Made by a program: the position numbers and the translations under genes. Shown here in pieces: positions 16,496-25,506 of a stretch of DNA of 45,619 nucleotides. The notes beneath the pieces are model-generated. The model was not told the DNA's origin. It was given only the letters and a program-made list of their open reading frames with translations, and did not search any database. Source of the stretch: Sulfurovum sp. (GTDB lineage Bacteria; Campylobacterota; Campylobacteria; Campylobacterales; Sulfurovaceae); the NCBI GenBank assembly GCA_030949325.1, contig JAUZSQ010000087.1, positions 1 through 45,619 on the forward strand, in the 5' to 3' direction. The stretch's first letter is position 1. Each line of letters begins with the position of its first letter.

Positions 16496-18238
16496 CTATA
16501 TGTTTTCCATATGATTAAATTCAATGACTATCTTTTTAAGATTTTTAATCTTCTCATCAGAATGTATCAAAGTATCAATATCAGTATTGAGTTGTTCTAT
16601 ATTGTAATAGGTGGAACTAGCAATAGTAATAGAATCATATTGAGTATTAATATTACTATCATGGATAAGTAGTTCTTCATAGAGTTTTTCTCCAGGACGT
16701 AATCCTGTAAATCTAATACTAATAGTAGTATTTTCAGAGAGTTCAATCATCTTTTTAGCTAAATCTACAATTTTAATCGGTTCCCCCATATCCAAGATAA
16801 ATATCTCTCCTCCTGAGCCTATTGCTCCAGCTTGTAATACAAGTTCACAAGCTTCAGGAATGAGCATAAAGTATCGAGTAATATCAGGATGGGTCACGGT
16901 TAGGTCTATCCCTTGCTCTATTTGGTCTTTAAATTTGGGTATCACCGAACCACTTGAACCCAACACATTACCAAATCGAACAGCGACTATATCCGTATCA
17001 TAACTTTTAACATTTTGTGCATACAGTTCACATATTCTTTTGGTAGCTCCCATCACATTGGTGGGTCGTACAGCCTTATCTGTAGAGATTAAAACAAATT
17101 TTTCTACTTTATGCTCTATGGCTAAATCAATACAGTTTTTAGTCCCTATAACATTGTTGATAATGGCTTCTTCCATATTAGCCTCGACCATGGGGACATG
17201 CTTATAGGCTGCTGCATGAATAACAATTTGAGGATTATAGCGTTCAAATGTTTTTTGAAGTAAGTTTTTATTAATAACAGATTGCATAATAGGGATAATT
17301 TCTATAGTTTCCTGTATTTCTTGATCTATTTGATAAAGATTATATTCACTATGGTCTAATAAGATAATTTTTTTAGCTTTAAACTTAATACATTGCCGTA
17401 CTAGCTCTGAACCAATACTACCTCCTGCACCTGTAATTAAAATCGTTTTATTTTCAATAAATGAAGCAATTTTTTCTTTATCTAAGTCTTGTGGATGACG
17501 TGCTAACAAATCGGCCACAGAAATGTCTTTTAACTGTTGGGAAAATAATTTATTATTGAGAATATTTTCTAGTGAAGGTAAAATTTTAATTTCAATAAAA
17601 TATTGACTAAGAGAGTTATAAATGTCTTTTATCTTTTCTTGGGAAGATGAAGGCATGGCAATGACAAGTAAATCACATTTTTCATCTGCTAATGCAAGTT
17701 TTTGAATAAGTTTTTCTTTCGAAAGAATTTTAATAGAGTCTACACTTCTTGTTTGTAAAGCTTTATTGTCATCAACAAAATAGGTAACTCGGAATTTCCC
17801 AGATTCAAAGTCTTGTTTGAGCTTCATTCCTGCATTACCTGCACCATAAATAATAACATTTTTCGTTTTTTTAATACTACTTCGATTAATATAGTAATGA
17901 TAAGTATACACTAAGAAATTAATACTAAATAAATAAACAAAAAGTTCAGAAATGAAAAAGTATAGATAAAGCGTTTTATCATAGTAAAATGGCATGTAAA
18001 TGAGAAAAGCGGTTATATAAACAATACTTTTGATAAGAAATGTTTTCGGTGTTGCTTTACTCCAAGAGAGGGAAAAGTCTTTAAAGATAAAAAAAGAAGT
18101 TAACAATCGTATGGAAGCAACAGTTAGAATAATATCTATCTGTATTGATTTATGAAAGATCCAATAAGTCCATGAAAAAGTTAAGAAGGTAAGAACTATT
18201 GTAACGATGAAGTTTATAATACGCTTATCTATAATCAT
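16496..18238 (-). CDS. pglF: Membrane-bound UDP-GlcNAc 4,6-dehydratase (PglF/WbpM/CapD type)
   Basis: The protein has 580 residues. Four N-terminal membrane helices (within 8-112) are followed by a CoA-binding-like Rossmann fold ('IIYGAGNAGMKL' at 129-140) and the catalytic SDR domain: 'TGAGGSIGSE' (269-278), 'AAAYKHVPMVE' (342-352), and 'STDKAVRPTNVMGATKR', which places Ser385, Met396 and Lys400. The Ser-Met-Lys triad is the large PglF/WbpM arrangement rather than Ser-Tyr-Lys. It makes UDP-4-keto-6-deoxy-GlcNAc, usually for diNAcBac or QuiNAc. It is separate from the soluble LegB at 35665. A gap of 55 nt precedes the wzz-like gene. Confidence 0.85.
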   Translation of the reverse strand: MIIDKRIINFIVTIVLTFLTFSWTYWIFHKSIQIDIILTVASIRLLTSFFIFKDFSLSWSKATPKTFLIKSIVYITAFLIYMPFYYDKTLYLYFFISELFVYLFSINFLVYTYHYYINRSSIKKTKNVIIYGAGNAGMKLKQDFESGKFRVTYFVDDNKALQTRSVDSIKILSKEKLIQKLALADEKCDLLVIAMPSSSQEKIKDIYNSLSQYFIEIKILPSLENILNNKLFSQQLKDISVADLLARHPQDLDKEKIASFIENKTILITGAGGSIGSELVRQCIKFKAKKIILLDHSEYNLYQIDQEIQETIEIIPIMQSVINKNLLQKTFERYNPQIVIHAAAYKHVPMVEANMEEAIINNVIGTKNCIDLAIEHKVEKFVLISTDKAVRPTNVMGATKRICELYAQNVKSYDTDIVAVRFGNVLGSSGSVIPKFKDQIEQGIDLTVTHPDITRYFMLIPEACELVLQAGAIGSGGEIFILDMGEPIKIVDLAKKMIELSENTTISIRFTGLRPGEKLYEELLIHDSNINTQYDSITIASSTYYNIEQLNTDIDTLIHSDEKIKNLKKIVIEFNHMENI

Positions 18239-18285
18239 CTTTTTAGCATTCCTTTATTTTGTGTAAGTATTATATAATATTTAGA

Positions 18286-19896
18286 TTATAAGTAAGGTTG
18301 ATAACTAGGAAAATCTTTTGGGATTTTAAATAAGATATGTAAGTAATCGGTATTTTCCTTATTTTTATGATAAATACTTAGATAATCAGGGTTAGCACGT
18401 CTTCCCTCCCAATATACATTTTTTTTATAAAAATATTTTAGGATAAATGCAATATCTGCTCGTACATAATATTGAATTGTCCTATCTGTATAATTTTTTT
18501 CTTCATAATTTTGAATTAGTGTACCGATAGTTTTAATCTGTTGTTTTGAAAGATTAAATCCAACTTTGTTTTCTATAAAACTATTTTTAATTGAAGTAAT
18601 ATTTTTATAATAATTATGGGTTACTATATTACTATGTTTCGAAAATATAGAGACAGATAGTAAAGAGATGAAGAGAGTCAAATTGATATATCTAAACTTC
18701 GTATGATATGAAGTCATAATAGAATAAATAAATATGGGTAATAATATAAATAAAGAAGAACTATAATATAACCTATTAACAACTACCATTTTAGTAATGA
18801 TACTAAATAATCCACCTGAAAATTGATACAGTGGTATGAGTATGAATAGAGAGCTTAGTCCAATAAAAATTAATATTCTAGGTTGTATACCTATGGTTTT
18901 ATTTTGATATTTTGTTATTAAAAGATATATCATAAAAAATATACTACTTAAGGCTATTAAATACATGAGTTCATTGATTGATGAGTTAGCTCTATTGTAG
19001 TGATGTACTACGAGTAAAGAACCTTCTTTCATGATTTGTGTATAGAGTATAGGAAGTTTTTCTAAACTTAGATAATCAAAAAGTCTAGATCTATCTGAAG
19101 TAAACTTTGTTAAAAAATACCCAATAGTAATAATTATAGGAAGTAGTACATAAAAATATTTTTTAAAATTAAAATAAACTTTATCTAAAAAGACAAGAAT
19201 AAAGAGACTTAAATACATTAAATAATACATAAATTCCATTGAATGAGCTTGTAATATAAATTTTGAAAGAATAAGTATTTGTAAAGTAAAAAATATTTTC
19301 TTTATAAGAGAAGTTTTTTCTAAAAATAAGACCAATGTTAATGCTGTAATGTACCAAAATAAAGGTAATGTAATTTGGTAATTGACAGAGTACCACATTA
19401 TCCATACTTGGTGAGATACTATGGAGAAAGTAGAAAATATAGTTAGCCAAATTATAAGAGACCAAAAGGAGAGCCATTTTAAATCCATAGGCTTGATCTT
19501 TGTAAATAGATTACGTAGTATCACCATAGAAAAATAGTATATACTAAATAGTGAAATATATATTTGAGTCATATGAATAATTTTTGCTCTTAAAAATATA
19601 TCCAACGGTGAGATATTCATTATATAAAATATTTTTGCCCAAAGATAGTGCCAAATATAGGGATTATCGGGTACTATAGATGAATCTACAATATTACCTA
19701 TACCCATAACCCCATCTACCCATATTCTATTTGGTAAAATAGTATCAAGTTCTCCCATTACTTGATAAAAAGTATCTAGAAGGATAAGGTTATAAAACAT
19801 ATCATAAGGATATTTTAAAAAAGGTTCCGAAAATAGGATACTACATAAAATTAAAATAATGATAGAATAATAGAGAATATTATTTTTATTTATCAA
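18286..19896 (-). CDS. Unrecognised polytopic membrane protein, paralogue B
   Basis: This 536-residue protein has about 10-11 helices and the same layout as paralogue A at 10982-12532. Aligned landmarks are 'WYSVNYQITLPLFWY', 'HSMEFMYYLMYL', 'YLSLEKLPILY', 'HHYNRANSSINELMYL', 'LIPLYQFSGGL', 'NRLYYSSSLF', 'NYYKNITSI' and a C-terminal 'VRADIAFILKYFYKK...FKIPKDFPSYQPYL'. The start is TTG at 19896 inside the asnB stop (TTGATAAATAA, 11-nt overlap), mirroring paralogue A's overlap with wzt. I do not know the family. Conserved loop residues suggest an enzyme rather than a simple transporter, but this is inference. Confidence 0.65.
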   Translation of the reverse strand: MINKNNILYYSIIILILCSILFSEPFLKYPYDMFYNLILLDTFYQVMGELDTILPNRIWVDGVMGIGNIVDSSIVPDNPYIWHYLWAKIFYIMNISPLDIFLRAKIIHMTQIYISLFSIYYFSMVILRNLFTKIKPMDLKWLSFWSLIIWLTIFSTFSIVSHQVWIMWYSVNYQITLPLFWYITALTLVLFLEKTSLIKKIFFTLQILILSKFILQAHSMEFMYYLMYLSLFILVFLDKVYFNFKKYFYVLLPIIITIGYFLTKFTSDRSRLFDYLSLEKLPILYTQIMKEGSLLVVHHYNRANSSINELMYLIALSSIFFMIYLLITKYQNKTIGIQPRILIFIGLSSLFILIPLYQFSGGLFSIITKMVVVNRLYYSSSLFILLPIFIYSIMTSYHTKFRYINLTLFISLLSVSIFSKHSNIVTHNYYKNITSIKNSFIENKVGFNLSKQQIKTIGTLIQNYEEKNYTDRTIQYYVRADIAFILKYFYKKNVYWEGRRANPDYLSIYHKNKENTDYLHILFKIPKDFPSYQPYL

Positions 19897-21645
19897 AACT
19901 TCTAAACCAAATTTCTAAATTAACAATGGCTCTTAATTCACGAGTATAATCTTTCTCTTCGTTAATATGAGCATCTAGTATAGTATTTAAATAGCTCTGA
20001 TTAAAGATATTTCTATTTTTTAAGCTCTCACTATGAATAATATCTATGACATATTCTTTTAAGTTTGATTTAAACCATTCTCCAACAGGTACGGTAAACA
20101 TTTGTTTTTTTCTATAAACTATATTATGAGGCAAATATTTTAATGCAAATTTTTTAAGTATATATTTTGTTTCATCTCCATTTAATTTATATTTACCAGG
20201 AAGAGACTGCGTTAATTCAAATAATCTATAGTCCAATAGAGGACTTCTTGTTTCTAATGAGTTTGCCATAGCCATTTTATCTGGTTTTACAAGATTATTG
20301 CCTGGTAATAATTGTCTTGTATCAAAATGTAAAATTTTATTAATATCATCTTTTTCACTTACTTCATTGATAATATCGTTGAATATTTGAAAAGGTATAT
20401 CATAATCAATATCTTTTTTAAAACGGTCTTGATATAACTTGTCAAAATCTTTATTATCTTTAATTAATGAAATTTTATTGAAATAATCATTCATACTATT
20501 ATTGAGTATATTGAAGTATTTAGTATATCCTGCAAATGCTTCATCAGCACCATCTCCTGTAAATACAAGTTTATAATCTTTTGCTGCAAATTCTGCTAGT
20601 ATATAAGTAGGTATAAATGAAATATCACCATGAGGTTGATCATTATGCCAAGTCGTTTTATTCCATAGGTCGATAATGTCACTTTGTAATATATGAATAT
20701 TATTATTGAGTCCACAATATTGGGCAACTTGTTTTGCATACATTGATTCATCAAATCGCTTCTCTTGGAATCCAATAGAATAGGTATCTAATGATACATC
20801 AAATTTCTTTTTAGTCATAGCACAGACTAAACTTGAATCTAATCCCCCCACTTAAAAATGCCCCGATACCCACATCACTTCTGAGCCGTATTTTTATAGC
20901 ATCAATAAGGATTTCATCTATTTGATTGATTATTTCTTCTTCCGTTATATTTTCATTTTCTTTGATATTTAATATTTCCCAGTATTTGGTAATTTTTATG
21001 TCCAATGTATCAATATTTATTTCATAAAATGATGCAGGTTCAATATGGGAAACATATTTATAGATAGTATTTGGAATAGGGATATAGTTAAATTTCATGT
21101 AGTTATGAATTGATTGATTATTTAATGTTTTATCAAAATATTCAAATGATAAAAAACTTTTTTATTTCTGATGAAAAATGTAGTTCAGTATCTTTTTGAT
21201 ATATATATAATGGTTTTACCCCAAGCCTATCTCTTCCAAGGATTAAAGTATTTTTTATCTTATCATAAATTGCTATAGCAAACATACCATTAAATTTTTC
21301 AAAACAATCTGTTCCATAATATTCATAAGCTCTCAAAATAACTTCTGTATCACTATGGGTATCGAATCGTACACCATATATTTGTAGTTCTTCTTGTATT
21401 TCTACAAAATTATATATTTCACCATTTTGTACGACACTAATGTTTTTATCATCCGATAGATAAGGTTGATGTCCTTGTGCAATATCTATAATACTTAATC
21501 GTGTATTGATTAAACAAATATCTTTTTCTTCAAATACACCATATGCATCAGGTCCTCTATGTTTAATACTTTGAATCATTTCTTTAATATACTTTTTTTT
21601 ATCAAACTTTTCATTTTTTGTTATAAATCCAGTAATTCCACACAT
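19886..21645 (-). pseudogene. asnB: Asparagine synthetase-like amidotransferase (two frameshifts)
   Basis: The N-terminal class II glutaminase starts MCGITGF, with Cys2 as the nucleophile, then 'SIKHRGPDA', 'RLSIID' and 'NGEIYN'. The synthetase part has the PP-loop 'LSGGLDSSL' and 'FTGDGADEAFAGY'. Two indels split it: a surplus base in the A6/T6 region at 21151-21163, and a surplus G in a G6 run (plus-strand C6, 20844-20849) exactly inside the PP-loop codons. Corrected length is about 585 residues. In polysaccharide loci such proteins amidate uronic acids to uronamides (WbpS-like), which would fit with ugd. It lies between the PglC-like gene and membrane paralogue B. Confidence 0.8.
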
Positions 21646-21646
21646 A

Positions 21647-22213
21647 CTAATAACTTCCTTTTTTCAGTACTTTTAACGTCCATAAAACTATTTTTATATC
21701 CAATAGTAAACTTACTTTCCTATTATAAAAAAGGTCATATTTTTTCCTTGCACTATTTGTTAGATTATGTCTATTTCTACATTGTGCTAATCCTGTAATA
21801 CCAGGTAATACTTGATGTCTTTTGATAAATTCTTTTTGAGTATAGTTTTTTTCTTGTGCTGGGACATCAGGTCTAGGACCTATGAAGGACATTTGTCCAA
21901 ACAATATATTGATAATTTGTGGTAATTCATCTAAGCTAGTTCTTCGTAAAAATATACCAACTTTTGTAATACGATGATCCCCTATGCTTGTGCTATATCC
22001 TCCTATGGTATCAGCATTTGATACCATAGTTCTAAATTTAAATATTTTAAATGGGTTACATCTTTTACCTATTCTTATTTGTCTATAGAATATAGTACCT
22101 TTAGAATCTAATTTAATATAAATGGCAATGATTACAAAAGGGATAGTAAAAAGAGCTAATAATATTACAGCACTAATTAAATCTATAAGCTGTTTGAATA
22201 TGAATTGATACAT
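21647..22213 (-). CDS. Initiating sugar-phosphate transferase (monotopic PGT, PglC/WbaP-type)
   Basis: This 188-residue protein has an N-terminal re-entrant helix (about 8-33), 'DSKGTIFYRQIRIGK', 'KIFKFRTM', and the catalytic Asp-Glu pair in 'TSLDELPQ' (D95/E96). 'MSFIGPRPDVP' and 'PGITGLAQ' complete the bacterial sugar transferase fold. It is the size of minimal PglC-type phosphoglycosyltransferases. It moves a sugar-1-phosphate from a UDP-sugar to undecaprenyl phosphate, starting the repeat unit. The PglF-like dehydratase nearby suggests a diNAcBac/QuiNAc-type first sugar. Gap to asnB is 1 nt. Confidence 0.85.
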   Translation of the reverse strand: MYQFIFKQLIDLISAVILLALFTIPFVIIAIYIKLDSKGTIFYRQIRIGKRCNPFKIFKFRTMVSNADTIGGYSTSIGDHRITKVGIFLRRTSLDELPQIINILFGQMSFIGPRPDVPAQEKNYTQKEFIKRHQVLPGITGLAQCRNRHNLTNSARKKYDLFYNRKVSLLLDIKIVLWTLKVLKKGSY

Positions 22214-22227
22214 GAATATATTACCTC

Positions 22228-23025
22228 TTACTTTTTCTGAATTATTGCAATATCTTTAGCTAACTTTTTAAGTAATAATTTATTTTCTATTAATTCTTTA
22301 GCGCTTAAAGTATGTGCTTCTTTTTCACATAATTGTAGTTTTATAACTTCTTTTTTAAGAGTATTTTTATCTAAGTCTCGCTTAAAGGTTCTTGATAATA
22401 TAACCATAGATGAACCAAGTCTCACATGCTCTTTTATAATAATATTTCCTTGAAGCATTCCTTCATCCATCCGTGCAACCCCTCCAATACCAAATGGAAT
22501 ATGTTTAGATTTTATTTTAGTTGTAAGATATTCTATGAGACCATCACCCATAAGTTCAAACATGAAATCCAGTCCTAAGGATAGATGTAAATCATTTAGC
22601 CCTATGTGAATTTCATCAATACCTTCAATTTCTAAAATATCATCTATTCTAGCTAATGCTTCGGAAGTTTCTAAGAGTAAACATGTTCTAGCTTTTTTAC
22701 TTACATAATCGATAAAAAGTTGTACTTCAGCTACAGATTTAAACATAGGTAACATAATAATATCTGCACCATTTTTTATAGATGTACTGATTTCTTTAGC
22801 AGTATGTTCATAGATGGGATTTATTCTGACTAATAGTTTAGTATTTTTTAAAATAGGTTTTATTTTTTTGACATCATTGATACTATGTGTACTCATAACA
22901 GTATCTAGGTGTCCTTGCCTTTCATATTTATTATTTACTTCTAAGTCTATAAATATTCTATCTATCCCTACGGTATCATATATTTTGATATTATTTACAT
23001 CATTATCTAAAATCATTGTGATCAT
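22228..23025 (-). CDS. HpcH/HpaI aldolase/citrate lyase-family protein
   Basis: This 265-residue TIM-barrel protein has the features of the HpcH/HpaI aldolase superfamily: 'DRIFIDLE' near residue 24, 'LLVRIN' about residue 63, 'GADIIMLPM' at about 85-93 and 'CLLLETSEALARIDDI', with the Glu that normally binds Mg2+. The family performs retro-aldol or lyase reactions on 2-keto acids. The substrate in a glycan locus is not known; a keto-acid or hydroxy-acid substituent on a sugar is one possibility. It lies 14 nt from the PGT gene and 1 nt from the GT-B gene. Confidence 0.7.
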   Translation of the reverse strand: MITMILDNDVNNIKIYDTVGIDRIFIDLEVNNKYERQGHLDTVMSTHSINDVKKIKPILKNTKLLVRINPIYEHTAKEISTSIKNGADIIMLPMFKSVAEVQLFIDYVSKKARTCLLLETSEALARIDDILEIEGIDEIHIGLNDLHLSLGLDFMFELMGDGLIEYLTTKIKSKHIPFGIGGVARMDEGMLQGNIIIKEHVRLGSSMVILSRTFKRDLDKNTLKKEVIKLQLCEKEAHTLSAKELIENKLLLKKLAKDIAIIQKK

Positions 23026-23026
23026 T

Positions 23027-24262
23027 TTAAAGTTCCTTTATAAGTGCTATTATATTTTTTACAGAATTTTTTGGTAAAAAGTCATTTAATTTATCTATCT
23101 TTTTAGGATCTTCTAAATATATAGATAAGTTTTTTTCTAATTCTTCAAATCCATCTGAGAATATAAAAGGTTTTTTCATTATAGCAGGTAAAGGAAATGT
23201 TTTATCCAGATGATACTTAAATGTAAATACATCTTTTTTAACTGCTATTGCTTCTACACTTACCGTAGAAGCTTGATTTAACAATAAGTCACAAACTGCT
23301 ATGCTCTCTTCTATATTATATACTCCATTTATATATTTTACAAATGGATATTTATTCAGCCATTTTTCATAGTCTGCAATACTTTCACTAGGGTGAAGTC
23401 TCAATAAAATATTTATATTATACTTATCATATAGTCTTTGAAACATATAAAATATATTATCATTTATTGTGTTATACCCAGCAAAACTATGAAATGAAAA
23501 GTCAGTATTATATATATTTGGTATTTGGGTTGCATACAACAATGTTATATTATTTTTTAAATCCATTTTATTTTTTAAAATAGTCACATCCAACTGTAAT
23601 ATATTTTCAATAGTTTTTTCTATCGCAGGTTGTCCAAAATGATAATATTTTTTATCTGTAAAACCTTTAGCTTTTAAACTATCACTAACTAAACTATTCA
23701 TACATACTATATGTTTTGCCTTTGGCAATGGATATAATTCACCAAATAAATCTAATATTTCAATAGTATCAATATTTAATTCATGTGCTGCTATAAAACT
23801 AGCCTCTTCAAATCTTGGTGCAGTTGTAGAAATAACTATATCTATATTTTCATAGTCCAATATCTTTTTCATAGTTTCGATTGGTAAAAATGCTTGTCTT
23901 TTTTTATGAGTATATAATCTGTAAGCTTCTTCCTTACCTACTCTTTGTATTAAATCATAAAATGACAATCCTATATAATAAATAATTTCTTCCTTTGAAA
24001 TTATACTATTTGAAGAATAATTATCATCCAAAAGTTCCAATCCTAATGACATCACTTCATCAATTATGTCATCGAATAAAAAAGAATAATCAGATACTTT
24101 TTTTACAACAGCACTTGAAAATTTATCTAGCATAAAACTATATGCCGAAGTCAATGCTAAAATTTTAAATTCTATATCTTTCTCTTCTAACAACTTTTTA
24201 GTAATAGGCTCAATGATTTTCATGTGTCCGCCACCATAAGTTACAAATAATATTTTTTTCAA
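23027..24262 (-). CDS. GT-B-fold glycosyltransferase-like protein
   Basis: The 411-residue protein begins 'KKILFVTYGGGHMKIIEPI', the entry loop of GT-B/epimerase-like folds. Its C-terminal half has 'INILLRLHPSES', 'YPFVKYINGVYNIEESIAVCDLLLNQASTVSVEA' and 'FPLPAIMKKP', resembling the donor-binding half of CDP-glycerol-/polysialyl-type transferases. No secretion signal. Since a CMP-nonulosonate pathway is encoded upstream and no other obvious CMP-sugar transferase is present, this is a reasonable candidate for the nonulosonic acid transferase. That is inference. The start overlaps the flippase stop by 4 nt. Confidence 0.6.
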   Translation of the reverse strand: MKKILFVTYGGGHMKIIEPITKKLLEEKDIEFKILALTSAYSFMLDKFSSAVVKKVSDYSFLFDDIIDEVMSLGLELLDDNYSSNSIISKEEIIYYIGLSFYDLIQRVGKEEAYRLYTHKKRQAFLPIETMKKILDYENIDIVISTTAPRFEEASFIAAHELNIDTIEILDLFGELYPLPKAKHIVCMNSLVSDSLKAKGFTDKKYYHFGQPAIEKTIENILQLDVTILKNKMDLKNNITLLYATQIPNIYNTDFSFHSFAGYNTINDNIFYMFQRLYDKYNINILLRLHPSESIADYEKWLNKYPFVKYINGVYNIEESIAVCDLLLNQASTVSVEAIAVKKDVFTFKYHLDKTFPLPAIMKKPFIFSDGFEELEKNLSIYLEDPKKIDKLNDFLPKNSVKNIIALIKEL

Positions 24263-25506
24263 ACTTTTTTTACCTTTTTTATATATAATATACTTAAATA
24301 AATTATTGATAATATACCTACAAATGAAGTCCCGTATGCGATATACTCAATACCAAGTTCAAAATTTAATACTAGAATATTGAGTAATATTTTAGTACTG
24401 ACAATAAATAATGAATAGATAATTAAGCTTTCATACCATTTATGTGAAAAAATGAGATTTAATAAAATACTATTAGTCCCTGCGATACATAAGGCTACAA
24501 GATAACCATTGAGTACTAAAGAAATACTGAATAATACATCTTCTTGTAAGTTAGCAATATTGAAAAATAAACTAACAATTTCATAGCTAAACAAATATAA
24601 AATAAATCCTACAATAAGTGATACTATAATATTAAGACTTATTGACTTTTTTAAAATTTTATGTACTTCTTTAACATTATTATCTGAAACAAGTTTTGAC
24701 AAATCGGGAAACATTGCTACGGCATAAGTGGTTAAAAAGACGGATACAGGCAGTAAATATATTTTTTCTGCATAAGATAAAATAGCAACAGAACCATCCA
24801 CTAAGAAAGAAGAAAATATTTTATCTATCATAGGGTTTATAAACATTAATCCATTGGCTATTATCATAAATGATAAAATTTTATAGTCTAATAGATGATT
24901 TGATTTTGATTTTAAAAGTGATTTTATCGAGATATTAGTATATCTTAAATCACTATATATCCAAAGCAGTCTAATTAAACTTGCAATGACAACAGCAAAA
25001 GAAAATATTATATTATTACCTTCAATAAATAAAAATAAAATAATAACTATATTGAATATTAAAGTATTTAAGGATTGCTTTTTAAATCTTTTTTCAAATT
25101 GTAAATAACCAGAAATAATAAAGGTATAAATATTGGGAAATACTGATAATAATGAAATAGCGAGTAAGCCAAAAAGATAAAAATCATATATGAAAAAGAT
25201 AATTGCGGTTAATCCAATATAAAAAACAAGTGAAATAAGAAATAATTTTTTTGTAAATTCAGTTAAAACTTCTTCTATTTGGCTTGGGTGAGTAGTCAAT
25301 AGGGGAATAAGAATACCTACTATTGCACCACTAGCTAAAAGATTATTTAATAGGTCAGGGACAGTTAGCATAAGCAGGATAGTATCAGATTGCTCTGTTG
25401 CCCCATATTGAGAAGCTATGACTATCTCTCGTATATACCCACTCAATCGTCCAATTAAAATACCAAAACTTAGTATTATACTATTTATTAAAATACTTTT
25501 AGACAT
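24259..25506 (-). CDS. MurJ/MviN-like lipid-linked oligosaccharide flippase (Wzx role)
   Basis: About 415 residues with some 12 helices. The N-terminus, 'SILINSIILSFGILIGRLSGYIREIVIASQYG', matches the MurJ/MVF family start, and 'DLLNNLLASGAIVGILIPLL' is the conserved second block. It is shorter than true MurJ (about 510). I chose the ATG at 25506 over that at 25518: GGGAGAAG lies just before 25506, and homologues begin 'MSKS'. In a polysaccharide operon it most likely flips undecaprenyl-linked repeat units (Wzx). It overlaps the neighbouring membrane protein gene by 8 nt. Confidence 0.75.
   Translation of the reverse strand: MSKSILINSIILSFGILIGRLSGYIREIVIASQYGATEQSDTILLMLTVPDLLNNLLASGAIVGILIPLLTTHPSQIEEVLTEFTKKLFLISLVFYIGLTAIIFFIYDFYLFGLLAISLLSVFPNIYTFIISGYLQFEKRFKKQSLNTLIFNIVIILFLFIEGNNIIFSFAVVIASLIRLLWIYSDLRYTNISIKSLLKSKSNHLLDYKILSFMIIANGLMFINPMIDKIFSSFLVDGSVAILSYAEKIYLLPVSVFLTTYAVAMFPDLSKLVSDNNVKEVHKILKKSISLNIIVSLIVGFILYLFSYEIVSLFFNIANLQEDVLFSISLVLNGYLVALCIAGTNSILLNLIFSHKWYESLIIYSLFIVSTKILLNILVLNFELGIEYIAYGTSFVGILSIIYLSILYIKKVKKV

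Noticed and set aside
20844..20849. G6/C6 tract in asnB as a phase-variation switch
   Set aside because: The tract is short, lies in the conserved PP-loop codons (SGGLDSS), and the same gene has another homopolymer indel. Consensus error is simpler than a contingency locus.
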